The translations under genes were made by a program, and so were the position numbers. From a virus, in IMG/VR virus record IMGVR_UViG_3300030090_004254, positions 1 through 35,608 of that record: a stretch of DNA of 35,608 nucleotides. One strand, given 5' to 3'. Positions 7,321 to 15,591 of this stretch are shown here, one piece after another. The notes beneath the pieces are model-generated. The model made no database searches and had not been told where the DNA came from. It saw nothing but the letters and a program-made list of their open reading frames with translations. Within the stretch, counting starts at the first letter, position 1. Each line of letters starts with the position of its first letter.

Positions 7321-8303
7321 TGGCTGAAACTAATTTTCAATCACGATCAGACATATCTGTTGGCATTGGCAGTAAAGGCAGTAATGTCAATCTAGGTACT
7401 AGTCATGCATCAGGCGATACCTGGAGTTTTTTACAAGTAACAGATTTTACGATTCAGCACGCAGGTGCTACATTGGATGTTGCTCCACATAAAAGTGGAA
7501 TATATGGACAATTAGAAAGCCAAGGTCAACATCGACCTGATACTATGATGTATGAAGTAACATTGACCATGCGCGGTACTCCTACAGCAGTGCTAAAATC
7601 ATGCAATAGTTTATTTGGTGATGGTTCAAGCGAAGCATCTTTAACACCAGCATCAAGTACTGGTACAATGAAACATGGCACTGGAACACAGACCGCAGCT
7701 ACTTTATTATTTAAGAATGGTGGTTCTGATGCAAGTAATATTTCTTCAGTAATGGTAGGATGTTATTGTACATCAATGACCATGCGTGAGGATGTTGGCA
7801 CGAATGGTGGTGAAATGGTAGTAGAAGCAACATTTGTAACTGGATATAGACCAGTAGAGAATACATTAGCAGCAAGTAGCGAAACGCTTGATACTGCTTC
7901 ACCAAAGAATATTTTTTCACTTGCAACTCAAACAATAGACAGTCAACCATTAGTATTGAACTCTTGGGAGATCACTATTGCAAGACCACTGGCAAGAGTT
8001 GGTTATATTGATACAACCGATTATAATCCATATGGTTACGTTCAAACTGGACCATATGAGGTTACAGGAACTCTTCTAACCAAGCGAGATGATACGATAG
8101 AGGATATTGCAGCCAAATTAAAAGGCGATAGTGCTGGTATAGCAATATCTATTGCGGAATCAAGTGGTTTTACAATTGCAATACCTGACGCAATGATAGA
8201 TAATTCACAACCAGAGAATGGTGACTATATGTTGCAAAGTATTCCATTTAGAGCATTTGCGGCAAGCGAAACCGCACAGATCATAGGAATCACGATCTCC
8301 TAA
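7320..8303 (+). CDS. Major tail tube protein
   Basis: 327 residues, beta-rich, Gly/Ser/Thr-rich with few charges and no membrane helix. It begins with a polar segment (SDISVGIGSKGSNVNLG) and carries repeated strand pairs (DTWSFLQVTDFTIQHAGATLD, YEVTLTMRGTP, SWEITIARPLARVGY) like tail tube proteins that recognise an N-terminal strand and end in 'y.l..iPf.a'. It sits two genes before the tape measure with the chaperone pair between, the classic siphovirus order (tube, chaperones, tape measure), which is the strongest evidence. Expected to polymerise into the tail tube. Confidence 0.75.
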   Translation: MAETNFQSRSDISVGIGSKGSNVNLGTSHASGDTWSFLQVTDFTIQHAGATLDVAPHKSGIYGQLESQGQHRPDTMMYEVTLTMRGTPTAVLKSCNSLFGDGSSEASLTPASSTGTMKHGTGTQTAATLLFKNGGSDASNISSVMVGCYCTSMTMREDVGTNGGEMVVEATFVTGYRPVENTLAASSETLDTASPKNIFSLATQTIDSQPLVLNSWEITIARPLARVGYIDTTDYNPYGYVQTGPYEVTGTLLTKRDDTIEDIAAKLKGDSAGIAISIAESSGFTIAIPDAMIDNSQPENGDYMLQSIPFRAFAASETAQIIGITIS

Positions 8304-8313
8304 TACACGCCAT

Positions 8314-8331
8314 TTTCATCTTAGGATGAAA
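8314..8331 (+). promoter_or_regulatory. Hairpin covering the ribosome site of the tail chaperone gene
   Basis: TTTCATC (8314-8320) and GATGAAA (8325-8331) form a perfect 7-bp stem with the loop TTAG. The only Shine-Dalgarno-like sequence for ATG 8333 (AGGA, 8323-8326) lies across the loop and the 3' arm. If folded in the mRNA, the stem would limit translation of the chaperone, whose product is needed in much smaller amounts than the upstream tail tube. Confidence 0.5.
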
Positions 8332-8332
8332 C

Positions 8333-8599
8333 ATGAAAGTAAAAACCGAGCATGGAACATTTGATGTTCCCAATATAACCTTTAAAGCGCGTAGAGAGTT
8401 ACATAAGTTAGAGGTAAAAGCGATCACAAAAGAAGGTGACATAGATACCGCTAAATTCTTTGATGTACTTGATTGGATAACGAACTACGCATTTACCGAT
8501 CCAGAAAGGTCGTTAGGTAAGTTTGATGATAATATCATTGATGAGATTCTAATGACCGTTTATAATACTTATAAGGATGTAGATCAAAAAAAGTCATAA
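8333..8599 (+). CDS. Tail assembly chaperone, short (gpG-like) form
   Basis: 88 residues, directly before the tape measure block. The sequence KVKTEHGTFDVPNITFKARRELHKLE resembles small tail assembly chaperones that have a beta N-terminus followed by helices. The last codons read CAA AAA AAG TCA TAA, giving the slippery heptamer A-AAA-AAG four codons before the stop. A -1 slip would extend the protein into the next frame, as in lambda gpG/gpGT. The short form should be the main product and helps tube proteins assemble on the tape measure. Confidence 0.75.
   Translation: MKVKTEHGTFDVPNITFKARRELHKLEVKAITKEGDIDTAKFFDVLDWITNYAFTDPERSLGKFDDNIIDEILMTVYNTYKDVDQKKS
8573..8599 (+). promoter_or_regulatory. 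Programmed -1 ribosomal frameshift site (A AAA AAG)
   Basis: The heptamer A-AAA-AAG lies at 8587-8593 in the correct phase (codons CAA AAA AAG). An AAGGA internal Shine-Dalgarno-like stimulator is at 8573-8577, 9 bases upstream, the same geometry as in E. coli dnaX. The 0-frame stop follows at 8597-8599. After a -1 slip the frame reads GTC ATA ATG and enters the downstream frame without a stop. No clear downstream pseudoknot was seen by eye. Confidence 0.7.
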
Positions 8600-8997
8600 T
8601 GCACCGCGTTGCGATGTGGATGAGCTATAAAAGCCAGCCTAGTCGCAACCTGCATTTTCCATACCAGGCGCAGTCTCCCACGTTAAAGAAGACCATTACT
8701 TATGATGAAAATGAGTTATGGGCAGAGATAGAGCGCATCATAAATAATGATATGGATGGAAAATTTACGCTTGGTGCTGCGTTATATCATTCATTAGTAT
8801 TCTGTGCCGACTCAACGTACTTTTTAACGCCTGAGACCATATTTGCGCTTGAGGAGTATATGGTAATGAAGCGATTCAATCTTTCATTCGCAAATACTAT
8901 TGACGATGCAGACTATCATCGTTTAGTCATCTTTTCGGCTATAGATGAAGAATTTAATGCACTCCAACAAGAAGATATAAAGAAACAAAATGGCTGA
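8599..8997 (+). CDS. Tail assembly chaperone, frameshift extension (T domain)
   Basis: 132 codons from ATG 8599, but most likely translated mainly as the C-terminal part of a fusion that starts at 8333. A slip at 8593 gives an 87 + 134 = 221-residue protein. There is no ribosome site before ATG 8599. The content is helical and acidic (ELWAEIERIINNDMDG, LTPETIFALEEYMVM), as usual for the T domain, which in lambda contacts the tail tube while the G part binds the tape measure. The stop overlaps the tape measure start by 8 bases. Independent initiation cannot be excluded. Confidence 0.7.
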   Translation: MHRVAMWMSYKSQPSRNLHFPYQAQSPTLKKTITYDENELWAEIERIINNDMDGKFTLGAALYHSLVFCADSTYFLTPETIFALEEYMVMKRFNLSFANTIDDADYHRLVIFSAIDEEFNALQQEDIKKQNG

Positions 8998-10852
8998 AAA
9001 AAGATTTATAATTGAAGTACGCAGTAAAGGTTTTTCCCGCGCTACTCGTGATTTTAAAACCTTAGAGAAAAATACAAAATCATATGAGAAAGCAACAGAT
9101 AGAATGCGTGGCTCTACCAATGGTCTGCAAGGTGCGATAGGTTCGTTAAGGAATCGTATTCTAGTATATACTTTTGCTATAGGTGGCGCGGTTACCGCAA
9201 TGAATAAATTTGTGAGTGCTGCATCAGGATTTCAAGATGTAAAAACTAGGCTTGTTGGATTGACTGGCAGTGTAGATGAAGCAAGTAAAGCATTTGAGGT
9301 ATTTAACCAAGTCGCTGCGACTACACCATTTCAGTTACAAGATGTTGTAAACGCAGGTGCGCAGTTAGAAGCGTTTGGCGTGGATTCAAAAGCCACATTA
9401 TCTGCGGTAACAGACCTTGCAGCATTTATGGGTACAAGTGCTACAGAAGCGGCTAGTGCGCTAGGTCGTGCATTTGCGGGTGGTGCTGGCGCAGCAGATA
9501 TACTAAGAGAGCGCGGTATACTACAATTAATTAAAGATTCGCAAGGTATTCAAGACCTAACGGACCTTACTCTACCTCAGTTCAGAAAGGCATTGCTTAG
9601 TGCTATGATCGATCCTGTAGCAGGTATTGAAGGTAGTGCGGATAGATTATCTAAAACCTTTACTGGCGCAGTCTCTAATATGAATGATGCTGTTACAAGA
9701 TTTGCGGCAAAGATAGGCGATATGATGATCCCATCACTTACTAGCGCAGCACAGGCCACAGAAACATTTTTTAGAACCATAGATGTACAAAGATTATTCC
9801 AAATGGGTACTGCAATGACATTAGTCACAGGTGCATTGGTGGCATATAGAAATCGAATGATCGCTGTAAATGCAGTAACTGCATTATTTGCATTAAAACT
9901 AAAAACAATAGTTATTGCATTTGGCGCATTGGTTGCGGCATTCTCTTTAGATAAATTCTTGCAAATGCAAAATGCATTTAAAGGTCTTAACAATACAACC
10001 AAATCATTAACAGGAAATACAAATAAACTAACTAATGCGACTCAAAATTATATTAATACGCTGAATAATTCGACATCCGCTTTAATGATCAATGCAGAAG
10101 CGCAAGAGCGCATTGATACACTTATGGCAGACACAGTGCTTTTAACCATGCAAAATAACGATGTAGATACAAAGCGTATTAAGATAGCGCAGGCTATCTT
10201 TAGAGCAGAGCAGAATCTAAGTGATGCAATGAAAGGTAAGTTGGTGTTTGATCGTGAAGCAGCGGTAATGGGAGAATTAGTTATTAATGCGAGCGGATTA
10301 AAAACCGAAGCTGAAATAAAAGAAGCAGAAGCAATTATGCGTAAAACACAAGCGCAAGTAGATGCGATCAATAAAGGAAATGAGGTTATCAGTGTCAATA
10401 GTAAAATAACAGGTTCTTTACAGCAAATGACCAATGCAATGAGAAGAATGAGTGAAGGAACAATGAACACAAAGCAGGCACTAGGAGCATTTTTACGTAT
10501 TGCAGCGCAACTAATGGCGATCAGCGATCCTACAGGTGGTGCATTATTATCAGTAGGTGCTGGTTTCTTTGCTCACACAGGTGGTTTAGTACGCAATAAT
10601 GGTATCCAAAGATTTGCTCAAGGCGGTGTGGTGCAAGGCCAGGACAATGTACCTATCATGGCGCAAGCGGGAGAATTTGTAATGCGCAGGGAAGCGGTAC
10701 AAAATATTGGCGTACAGAATCTTGCGCAGATGAATCGTACTGGCGATGCAGGTGGCGTAACGGTCAATATATCAGCACCACTAGTAGATGAAACAGTGAT
10801 AGACCATATCATTCCTGCTATTAATAAGGCTACAAATCGGAATCTTGCGTGA
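8990..10852 (+). CDS. Tape measure protein
   Basis: 620 residues. Residues 20-40 are coiled coil (FKTLEKNTKSYEKATDRM). A hydrophobic helix lies at 57-73 (ILVYTFAIGGAVTAMNKF) and another in the middle (IVIAFGALVAAFSL), and long Ala-rich helices follow. The C-terminal GGLVRNNGIQRFAQGGVV...MAQAGEFVMRREAVQ is the characteristic tape measure end. Tape measures set tail length at roughly 0.15 nm per residue, which predicts a tail somewhat under 100 nm. It lies directly after the chaperone pair. A cell-wall hydrolase domain was not seen. Confidence 0.88.
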   Translation: MAEKRFIIEVRSKGFSRATRDFKTLEKNTKSYEKATDRMRGSTNGLQGAIGSLRNRILVYTFAIGGAVTAMNKFVSAASGFQDVKTRLVGLTGSVDEASKAFEVFNQVAATTPFQLQDVVNAGAQLEAFGVDSKATLSAVTDLAAFMGTSATEAASALGRAFAGGAGAADILRERGILQLIKDSQGIQDLTDLTLPQFRKALLSAMIDPVAGIEGSADRLSKTFTGAVSNMNDAVTRFAAKIGDMMIPSLTSAAQATETFFRTIDVQRLFQMGTAMTLVTGALVAYRNRMIAVNAVTALFALKLKTIVIAFGALVAAFSLDKFLQMQNAFKGLNNTTKSLTGNTNKLTNATQNYINTLNNSTSALMINAEAQERIDTLMADTVLLTMQNNDVDTKRIKIAQAIFRAEQNLSDAMKGKLVFDREAAVMGELVINASGLKTEAEIKEAEAIMRKTQAQVDAINKGNEVISVNSKITGSLQQMTNAMRRMSEGTMNTKQALGAFLRIAAQLMAISDPTGGALLSVGAGFFAHTGGLVRNNGIQRFAQGGVVQGQDNVPIMAQAGEFVMRREAVQNIGVQNLAQMNRTGDAGGVTVNISAPLVDETVIDHIIPAINKATNRNLA

Positions 10853-13026
10853 GTCTTACCTTACCAGCAGTATATAGCGCAGCAGCGAAATCAACAAATA
10901 TTGTAGAAAATTGGATCGTACAATTATACTATGGAGATGAAAGTAGTTTTACACCGATCGCGTTAAGTGATACAACAGTTGGAAATGTATTTTATCATGG
11001 TATAATTACCAATACTAATCTTACCATACGTAGTTCCATTGACCTTGCTCGTTCTCAGGCTAAAACAGGTAATATAAGATTAGAACTTGTGAATTTTACC
11101 TATAAAGGTGATGACTTTTCCGCAGAATTATTTGGTGGTTCTAATCGCTATTTAAATCGAACGGTTAAGATATATAGTCAGTTAAATAACAATAGCACAC
11201 TGTCTAATTGTTTACAAATATATAATGGTCGTTTAGTAGACCTAACTCATAATAACGACACGATCAGTTTAATGATCAATGAGCGATCGCCTTGGGATTA
11301 TATTGAGATACCACAAACCAAAGCAAGCGACACGAATAAATACTTTCCAGTGTCTTATGGTAATTATACTGCAAATAGTACGACTCGTGATTATCGAGTA
11401 AATAAAACTATGTTTCCAATACCAATAAACGAAATTCGCGGTGATGAGGTATTTGCACTGACAGGCATACACAGTATTACAAGCACTGCATATCCACATT
11501 ATTATGATCGCAATCTAGATAGGTTTTTACCAGTATATATGGATGATTTTTCCAGCTTCGACACTGCAAATGAAAGCTATAAAAATGGCTATGCAATTCG
11601 TGCATATCACAAAATACCGAAGAAATTTACAATGAAGCCAGTAGAGAATGCATCTACAGATACTTGGACCAATGGAGATAATGTATTTGATACTCCACTA
11701 GCAGACGATACAAGTAGTTATGCTCAAATCATTTTATCGCAAACGAATGCTGGTACTGCAACAAAACATTTTAAAGCCAAATGGTTAAGGCCAGACCACA
11801 AGGTTGATTCTGCAACTATGACCATTTTATATGCGTGGACCATTACTCGTGCAAATATTGTTGATGGTACTCAAAGATGTTTTTTTAGGAATGAAACATG
11901 GTCATTCAATGATGATTTTGATAACACCGATAACTCATCCAAAGAAACAACCAACGGTACAACCTCAGTCAGTACACAGACCGACACTAGTGCAGAAATG
12001 GTCTCATCATTCAATAGTGCGAATGGATGGACAGATACGACACAAATTGAAGTTAGGGCAGCCGTATCTGGTCTTAATCCTGGTACTTGTACATTCACAC
12101 CAAGGCTTTACGATGTTAGAGCAGACATATCAACAGAAATAGATTTCACAGACAAAGACCAAGGTTATCAAACTTTAAAAAGCATTGAGTATCTTTATTG
12201 TGGCGGTGATGGTTTGACAAAGAGTTATAATGGTGGCAGCGGTACTGCAACTTGTGGATTAGAAGCACATCGCGATCTTTTGGTAAGATTTACTGGTTAT
12301 GATGATACAGATGGTAATATATATAATTGGTCTAGTAATTTGGATATTGAAGATGTAAGGATAGATAGTGCTGCTTGGAATATACGAGCTTGGGTATTAG
12401 AGCCTACTTCTTTAAAGTCTATACTCGATAAGATACAGTATGAGTTTGGTTTTATATTCAAGTTTAGAGCAGATGGCGTTGGGTCTTATTGGTATATAAA
12501 GAATTCATATAGCTCTGGTGATGTTGCAACAACCTTAAATGCGCATGATATAGATAAACTACAAATATCTACTACACCATTTTCTGAGTTAATAACAAAA
12601 ATGGAAATTGGTTACGAAAAACATCCCGCACAAAGTAGTTATATGAGCAGTGTCACGGCAGAAGATTCAACAAACTCAACTCGTTCTAATTTAAATATTG
12701 GAGCAAAAGAAAATATTAAACAGGTCAATTTGGATTATAATGTGAATAAGCCAGGGAATGCAGATCCAGGTGGTGGCGATCCCAATGATGGTTTTGCAGA
12801 TTATTACATGAATATATACGGTGATATTAAAAAGATAATTTCATGCGATATAGTAAACCCAGCAAAAGGTTATGCATTAGAAACTGGTGATATTATTCAA
12901 TTCTCTAATACAGCAGGTGATATGCCCATTGAACCTTTTGGAGATAATTGGGCAGATTATTATATGATAACAAAATTACAACGCTCACCAGGTAAGGTGA
13001 AAATAACGGCAAGAGAGGTAGGATAA
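10849..13026 (+). CDS. Large tail hub / distal tail protein
   Basis: 725 residues, starting at a GTG that overlaps the tape measure stop (GTGA). Beta-rich throughout. The N-terminal 150 residues (VENWIVQLYYG..., GNIRLELVNFTYKG, LQIYNGRLVDLTHNNDTISLMI) resemble the strand pattern of tail-tip hub proteins, and a later part (LKSILDKIQYEFGFIFKFRADGVGSYWYIKN) resembles the gp27/Tal-like hub core. Position after the tape measure supports a hub or baseplate role. No peptidase or lysozyme motif was seen. The exact family is unknown. Confidence 0.7.
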   Translation: MSLTLPAVYSAAAKSTNIVENWIVQLYYGDESSFTPIALSDTTVGNVFYHGIITNTNLTIRSSIDLARSQAKTGNIRLELVNFTYKGDDFSAELFGGSNRYLNRTVKIYSQLNNNSTLSNCLQIYNGRLVDLTHNNDTISLMINERSPWDYIEIPQTKASDTNKYFPVSYGNYTANSTTRDYRVNKTMFPIPINEIRGDEVFALTGIHSITSTAYPHYYDRNLDRFLPVYMDDFSSFDTANESYKNGYAIRAYHKIPKKFTMKPVENASTDTWTNGDNVFDTPLADDTSSYAQIILSQTNAGTATKHFKAKWLRPDHKVDSATMTILYAWTITRANIVDGTQRCFFRNETWSFNDDFDNTDNSSKETTNGTTSVSTQTDTSAEMVSSFNSANGWTDTTQIEVRAAVSGLNPGTCTFTPRLYDVRADISTEIDFTDKDQGYQTLKSIEYLYCGGDGLTKSYNGGSGTATCGLEAHRDLLVRFTGYDDTDGNIYNWSSNLDIEDVRIDSAAWNIRAWVLEPTSLKSILDKIQYEFGFIFKFRADGVGSYWYIKNSYSSGDVATTLNAHDIDKLQISTTPFSELITKMEIGYEKHPAQSSYMSSVTAEDSTNSTRSNLNIGAKENIKQVNLDYNVNKPGNADPGGGDPNDGFADYYMNIYGDIKKIISCDIVNPAKGYALETGDIIQFSNTAGDMPIEPFGDNWADYYMITKLQRSPGKVKITAREVG

Positions 13027-14126
13027 TGGCCAATATGAACATTAGGACACCGAGATTTTATATAGATTATATACAATATCTATTGAGTAGAGGTGTGGCA
13101 CAGAATGGAAATTTTGATGTAATAGCAACTGGCGGATCAGGTGCAACAGCGACTCGCGGTCTGCAAAGCGGAACCGAAGCAGAATTATTTGATGGTAAGC
13201 CATTGAACTTATGTTCATTTGATACATCTGGTGATGCAGATAGTCGCGTGCTAATAACCGTTAATATGCAAAGTGCGAGTCCTAAACAATCATTCATTGC
13301 TGTTTTAAATCATAATTTGAAAAGTGCAGATGGCAAAATAAGGTTATTTGCTGGAGATGAATCTAGTGATGTCGCAACGGTTAATGGCGGTGCTGCGGAT
13401 ACTTCAGATATCAATTGGGGCAGTGCAACGGTTGAGAATGTATTAAATGCAGAAAATGGTGATCCTGCATCAGATAGTAAGAGTTATGCTGTAAAACCTG
13501 ATGCTGATGGCACTTCTATTATAAGAATAGGTGAAACTGATCTTCGTTATTGGGGTATACAGTTTGAAGGTACTAATGGTGAAACAGATGTTGGTTCGGT
13601 CAATGGTACTTGGGATGGGAGTACAGACCTCACTGTAGGTGGTATTATGATCGGTGAGATATATGAGATGCCACACGCACCAGAGTTAAATTTGACCAGG
13701 TCTATTATTTTTGATAAGATCACCATGCAAGAATCGTTAGGTGGACAAAGATATGGCACTATGACCAATCATGGACGAACAGGATCTTCTACATCCAAAT
13801 CACCATTTACCACCTCATCATCCAATAGACATTTATATGGTGGTCGTTTAGTATATGATATGAATTTTAGTTATTTAGCATCAACAGATATTATGCCTGA
13901 TGAATATCATATTAAAGACCATGATGATGATGCGGTGGTTGAGGATATATGGAATCTAACCAATGGTCCACTATTGCCTTTTATATTTTCTTGCGATAAA
14001 GATAGTGAAGGTGCTAATGCACAGAGTGAACATATATTTGCGAGATTTGCGCAGGATCAACTTTCTATGCAGCAGGTTGCTCCTGACGTATATAATGTTG
14101 CAATGCGCATAGAAGAAGAGTTCTAA
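13026..14126 (+). CDS. Minor tail/tail-tip protein
   Basis: 366 residues, overlapping the hub stop by one base (TAATG). It is Gly/Ser/Asp-rich and beta-rich, without membrane segments (SFIAVLNHNLKSADGKIRLFAG, LRYWGIQFEGTNG, GGIMIGEIYEMPHAPELN). It is the last gene of the tail module before the control region. A distal tail or fibre-attachment function is likely from position only; no catalytic motif or known repeat was found. Confidence 0.65.
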   Translation: MANMNIRTPRFYIDYIQYLLSRGVAQNGNFDVIATGGSGATATRGLQSGTEAELFDGKPLNLCSFDTSGDADSRVLITVNMQSASPKQSFIAVLNHNLKSADGKIRLFAGDESSDVATVNGGAADTSDINWGSATVENVLNAENGDPASDSKSYAVKPDADGTSIIRIGETDLRYWGIQFEGTNGETDVGSVNGTWDGSTDLTVGGIMIGEIYEMPHAPELNLTRSIIFDKITMQESLGGQRYGTMTNHGRTGSSTSKSPFTTSSSNRHLYGGRLVYDMNFSYLASTDIMPDEYHIKDHDDDAVVEDIWNLTNGPLLPFIFSCDKDSEGANAQSEHIFARFAQDQLSMQQVAPDVYNVAMRIEEEF

Positions 14127-14145
14127 TATAAAATAATACTTGCTT

Positions 14146-14180
14146 AGTGTTGACAAGGTTTATTAAACTTTGTCAACGCT
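14146..14180. promoter_or_regulatory. 35-bp near-perfect palindrome, probable operator of the HTH gene
   Basis: AGTGTTGACAA (14146-14156) and TTGTCAACGCT (14170-14180) face each other, with an inner GTTTA-T-TAAAC, giving 17-base arms with two mismatches around a central T. The palindrome ends one base before ATG 14182 and replaces any ribosome site. The AGYGTTGACA half-site recurs at three other sites in the window. A dimeric XRE regulator binding here would repress its own gene. The same sequence could fold as an RNA hairpin, so a transcript-level role is also possible. Confidence 0.65.
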
Positions 14181-14181
14181 T

Positions 14182-14370
14182 ATGAAGCCTTTAAAACAAC
14201 ATATGAGAGAGTGTGGTTTTTCACAAAACCAATTAGCTAGGCAGATCGCTTTAGATAAGAGTATGCTCTCTTTAATGATGCGTGGCAAACGTAAGTTTCG
14301 TTACGAACATAAGGTCAATATTGCACGAGTCTTGGGAATCAAGATGGAGTTTATTGAATGGCCTTTTTAA
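14182..14370 (+). CDS. Small XRE/Cro-type HTH regulator
   Basis: 62 residues from ATG 14182. A TTG 12 bases upstream would run through the palindrome and is less likely. Helix-turn-helix at residues 13-36 (FSQNQLARQIALDKSMLSLM, then RGKRKFR), the Cro/CI layout, with a short C-terminal helix and no dimerisation or cleavage domain. It is the only obvious transcription factor in the rightward block and sits at the boundary between tail and early genes, straight behind the palindrome. I infer that it is the phage switch protein. No integrase accompanies it, so lysogeny is not indicated. Confidence 0.75.
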   Translation: MKPLKQHMRECGFSQNQLARQIALDKSMLSLMMRGKRKFRYEHKVNIARVLGIKMEFIEWPF

Positions 14371-14385
14371 TTTTTTACCATACGT

Positions 14386-14456
14386 GGGTAGTGCTGCTTG
14401 AAATGACGTTTCCACAACTACACTCTCTCTCTCTTTTGCGTCACTAGGCACTGCCC
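14386..14456 (+). promoter_or_regulatory. Structured CU-rich leader before the early genes
   Basis: GGGTAGTGC (14386-14394) pairs with GCACTGCCC (14448-14456; 9 bp with one G-U), and inside it TGACG (14404-14408) pairs with CGTCA (14439-14443). The apical loop exposes CTCTCTCTCTCTTTT (14423-14437). The outer stem ends exactly at the ATG at 14457, which has no ribosome site of its own. The loop is complementary to the AAAAGAGAGAG ribosome sites of the leftward genes. It could be a leader controlling 14457 or an RNA that pairs with other transcripts. Structure was judged by eye. Confidence 0.45.
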
Positions 14457-14675
14457 ATGCTTCTCACAATCCACATACCTGAGAAACAAGAAAGATTTAA
14501 ATTTGCGCAAGATGTGCGCAAACTTTTGGGTGAATCCCAAACATACATTCCAAGGGCGCGAAAAGTCTATAGAGCAGACATTGGTGTAAAGGCTAATACA
14601 GATGATGCTACCTATAAAAAGATAATTGCCTTGATCGATCGCCGTGGATATACATATAACATAATAAAGGAGTAA
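14457..14675 (+). CDS. Hypothetical early protein
   Basis: 72 basic residues (LLTIHIPEKQERFKFAQDVRKLLG..., ending YKKIIALIDRRGYTYNIIKE). The pattern suggests a small alpha/beta fold. The ATG is directly after a predicted RNA stem and lacks a Shine-Dalgarno sequence, so translation may be controlled by that structure. It is the first gene after the regulator and immediately precedes the SSB gene, so a replication or takeover role is plausible but unproven. Confidence 0.6.
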   Translation: MLLTIHIPEKQERFKFAQDVRKLLGESQTYIPRARKVYRADIGVKANTDDATYKKIIALIDRRGYTYNIIKE

Positions 14676-14677
14676 CG

Positions 14678-15172
14678 ATGAGTGGACTATTAGAGCCTAC
14701 CTATGATGTACCTAGTACTGGTGAGAGTGGGTTTATGAAATTTGTCAAAGGCGAGAACAGATTCCGAATATTAGATACACCAGTAATGGGTTATCAATAT
14801 TGGCAGGATGATAAAGTGCCAGTGCGTATCAAAACCGCAGCAGAAGCACCATCTGGTGAGAAGCCAAAGCATTTTTGGCAAGTACCAGTATGGGATGGCC
14901 ACGGTGTCAAGATACTGGATGTGACACAATCTACGGTGCAGAAGCAATTGACTGAGCTGGATCGCAATTCTGAGTGGGGAAATCTATCAGAATATGATGT
15001 CATTGTGACGCGTAGTGGTGATGGAATGGATACTACTTATACTACTACACCGTGTCCGAAGTCACCTTTGACCGATGATGTTAAAGAAGCGTTGGCAGAA
15101 TTTAAGAAGACCTATGAACCCGACAAGGTCTTCGAGAGTACGCCCACAGAGGAAGAAGACTTACCTTTCTGA
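14678..15172 (+). CDS. Single-stranded DNA-binding protein (gp32-like)
   Basis: 164 residues with a strong ribosome site (AAAGGAGTAACG). The N-terminal FMKFVKGENRFRILDTPVMGYQYW and the later KHFWQVPVWDG are characteristic of phage OB-fold SSBs of the gp32-like type. The protein ends in an acidic tail EEEDLPF, the C-terminal tip through which SSBs recruit partner proteins. It is followed by nucleases and the primase-helicase, as expected for a replication/recombination module. TGATG overlap with the next gene indicates coupling. Confidence 0.8.
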   Translation: MSGLLEPTYDVPSTGESGFMKFVKGENRFRILDTPVMGYQYWQDDKVPVRIKTAAEAPSGEKPKHFWQVPVWDGHGVKILDVTQSTVQKQLTELDRNSEWGNLSEYDVIVTRSGDGMDTTYTTTPCPKSPLTDDVKEALAEFKKTYEPDKVFESTPTEEEDLPF

Positions 15173-15591
15173 TGCCTTCTTCCGCATCCCGAAAAGGCTA
15201 CAAAGGTGAGGTCGAGGTCGTGGAGTTATTACGCGACCTCGGCTTCACAGCCGAACGCAGTTGGGGCAGTGATGGTCGTAGTTTTGGCGAAAAGAGCGAC
15301 ATTGATGTGAAAGCGACCAAAGGTGACCTGACAATACGTGTACAAGTAAAAAGAAGAAAGAAACTGGCAGATTTTTTATCATTTAAGAATGCGGATGTAG
15401 TTATGGTCCGACAAGATAGAAAGCCTTGGCTATGGATAGTCAAGCATGAGTGGATGAAAGATTTATTTAATAGCGGAGCCTTAGAAACCCATAAACCAGA
15501 AAATGGCGTGTCTAATGATCGTGATAGTCATGGCTCCGCTAAACTTAAAGGAGAGAGTAATGCCATATCCAATGAAAAGACAAAATCCTAA
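15172..15591 (+). CDS. Holliday-junction resolvase-like PD-(D/E)XK nuclease
   Basis: 139 residues. The core reads GYKGEVEVVELLRDLGFTAERS, then SDIDV (D43/D45) and RVQVKRRKK (Q58-V59-K60), matching the E...D...(E/Q)XK layout of archaeal Hjc-like resolvases. The last 40 residues (after ALETHKPENG) are low-complexity and polar and overlap the next gene by 32 bases, so they may be dispensable. It would cut branched DNA before packaging or during recombination, next to the SSB. Family-level assignment is good; exact substrate is inferred. Confidence 0.75.
   Translation: MPSSASRKGYKGEVEVVELLRDLGFTAERSWGSDGRSFGEKSDIDVKATKGDLTIRVQVKRRKKLADFLSFKNADVVMVRQDRKPWLWIVKHEWMKDLFNSGALETHKPENGVSNDRDSHGSAKLKGESNAISNEKTKS

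Noticed and set aside
9577-10470. Two leftward frames of about 140 codons inside the tape measure gene
   Set aside because: Antisense shadows of a clear tape measure gene, no ribosome sites, Ala/Ile/Ser composition typical of reverse-frame artefacts.
14367-14417. Leftward 16-codon frame (TTG start) behind AAAAGAGAGAGAGAG, like the leftward ribosome sites
   Set aside because: Too short, with a TTG start and no leftward promoter nearby. The purine tract is better explained as the complement of the CU loop.
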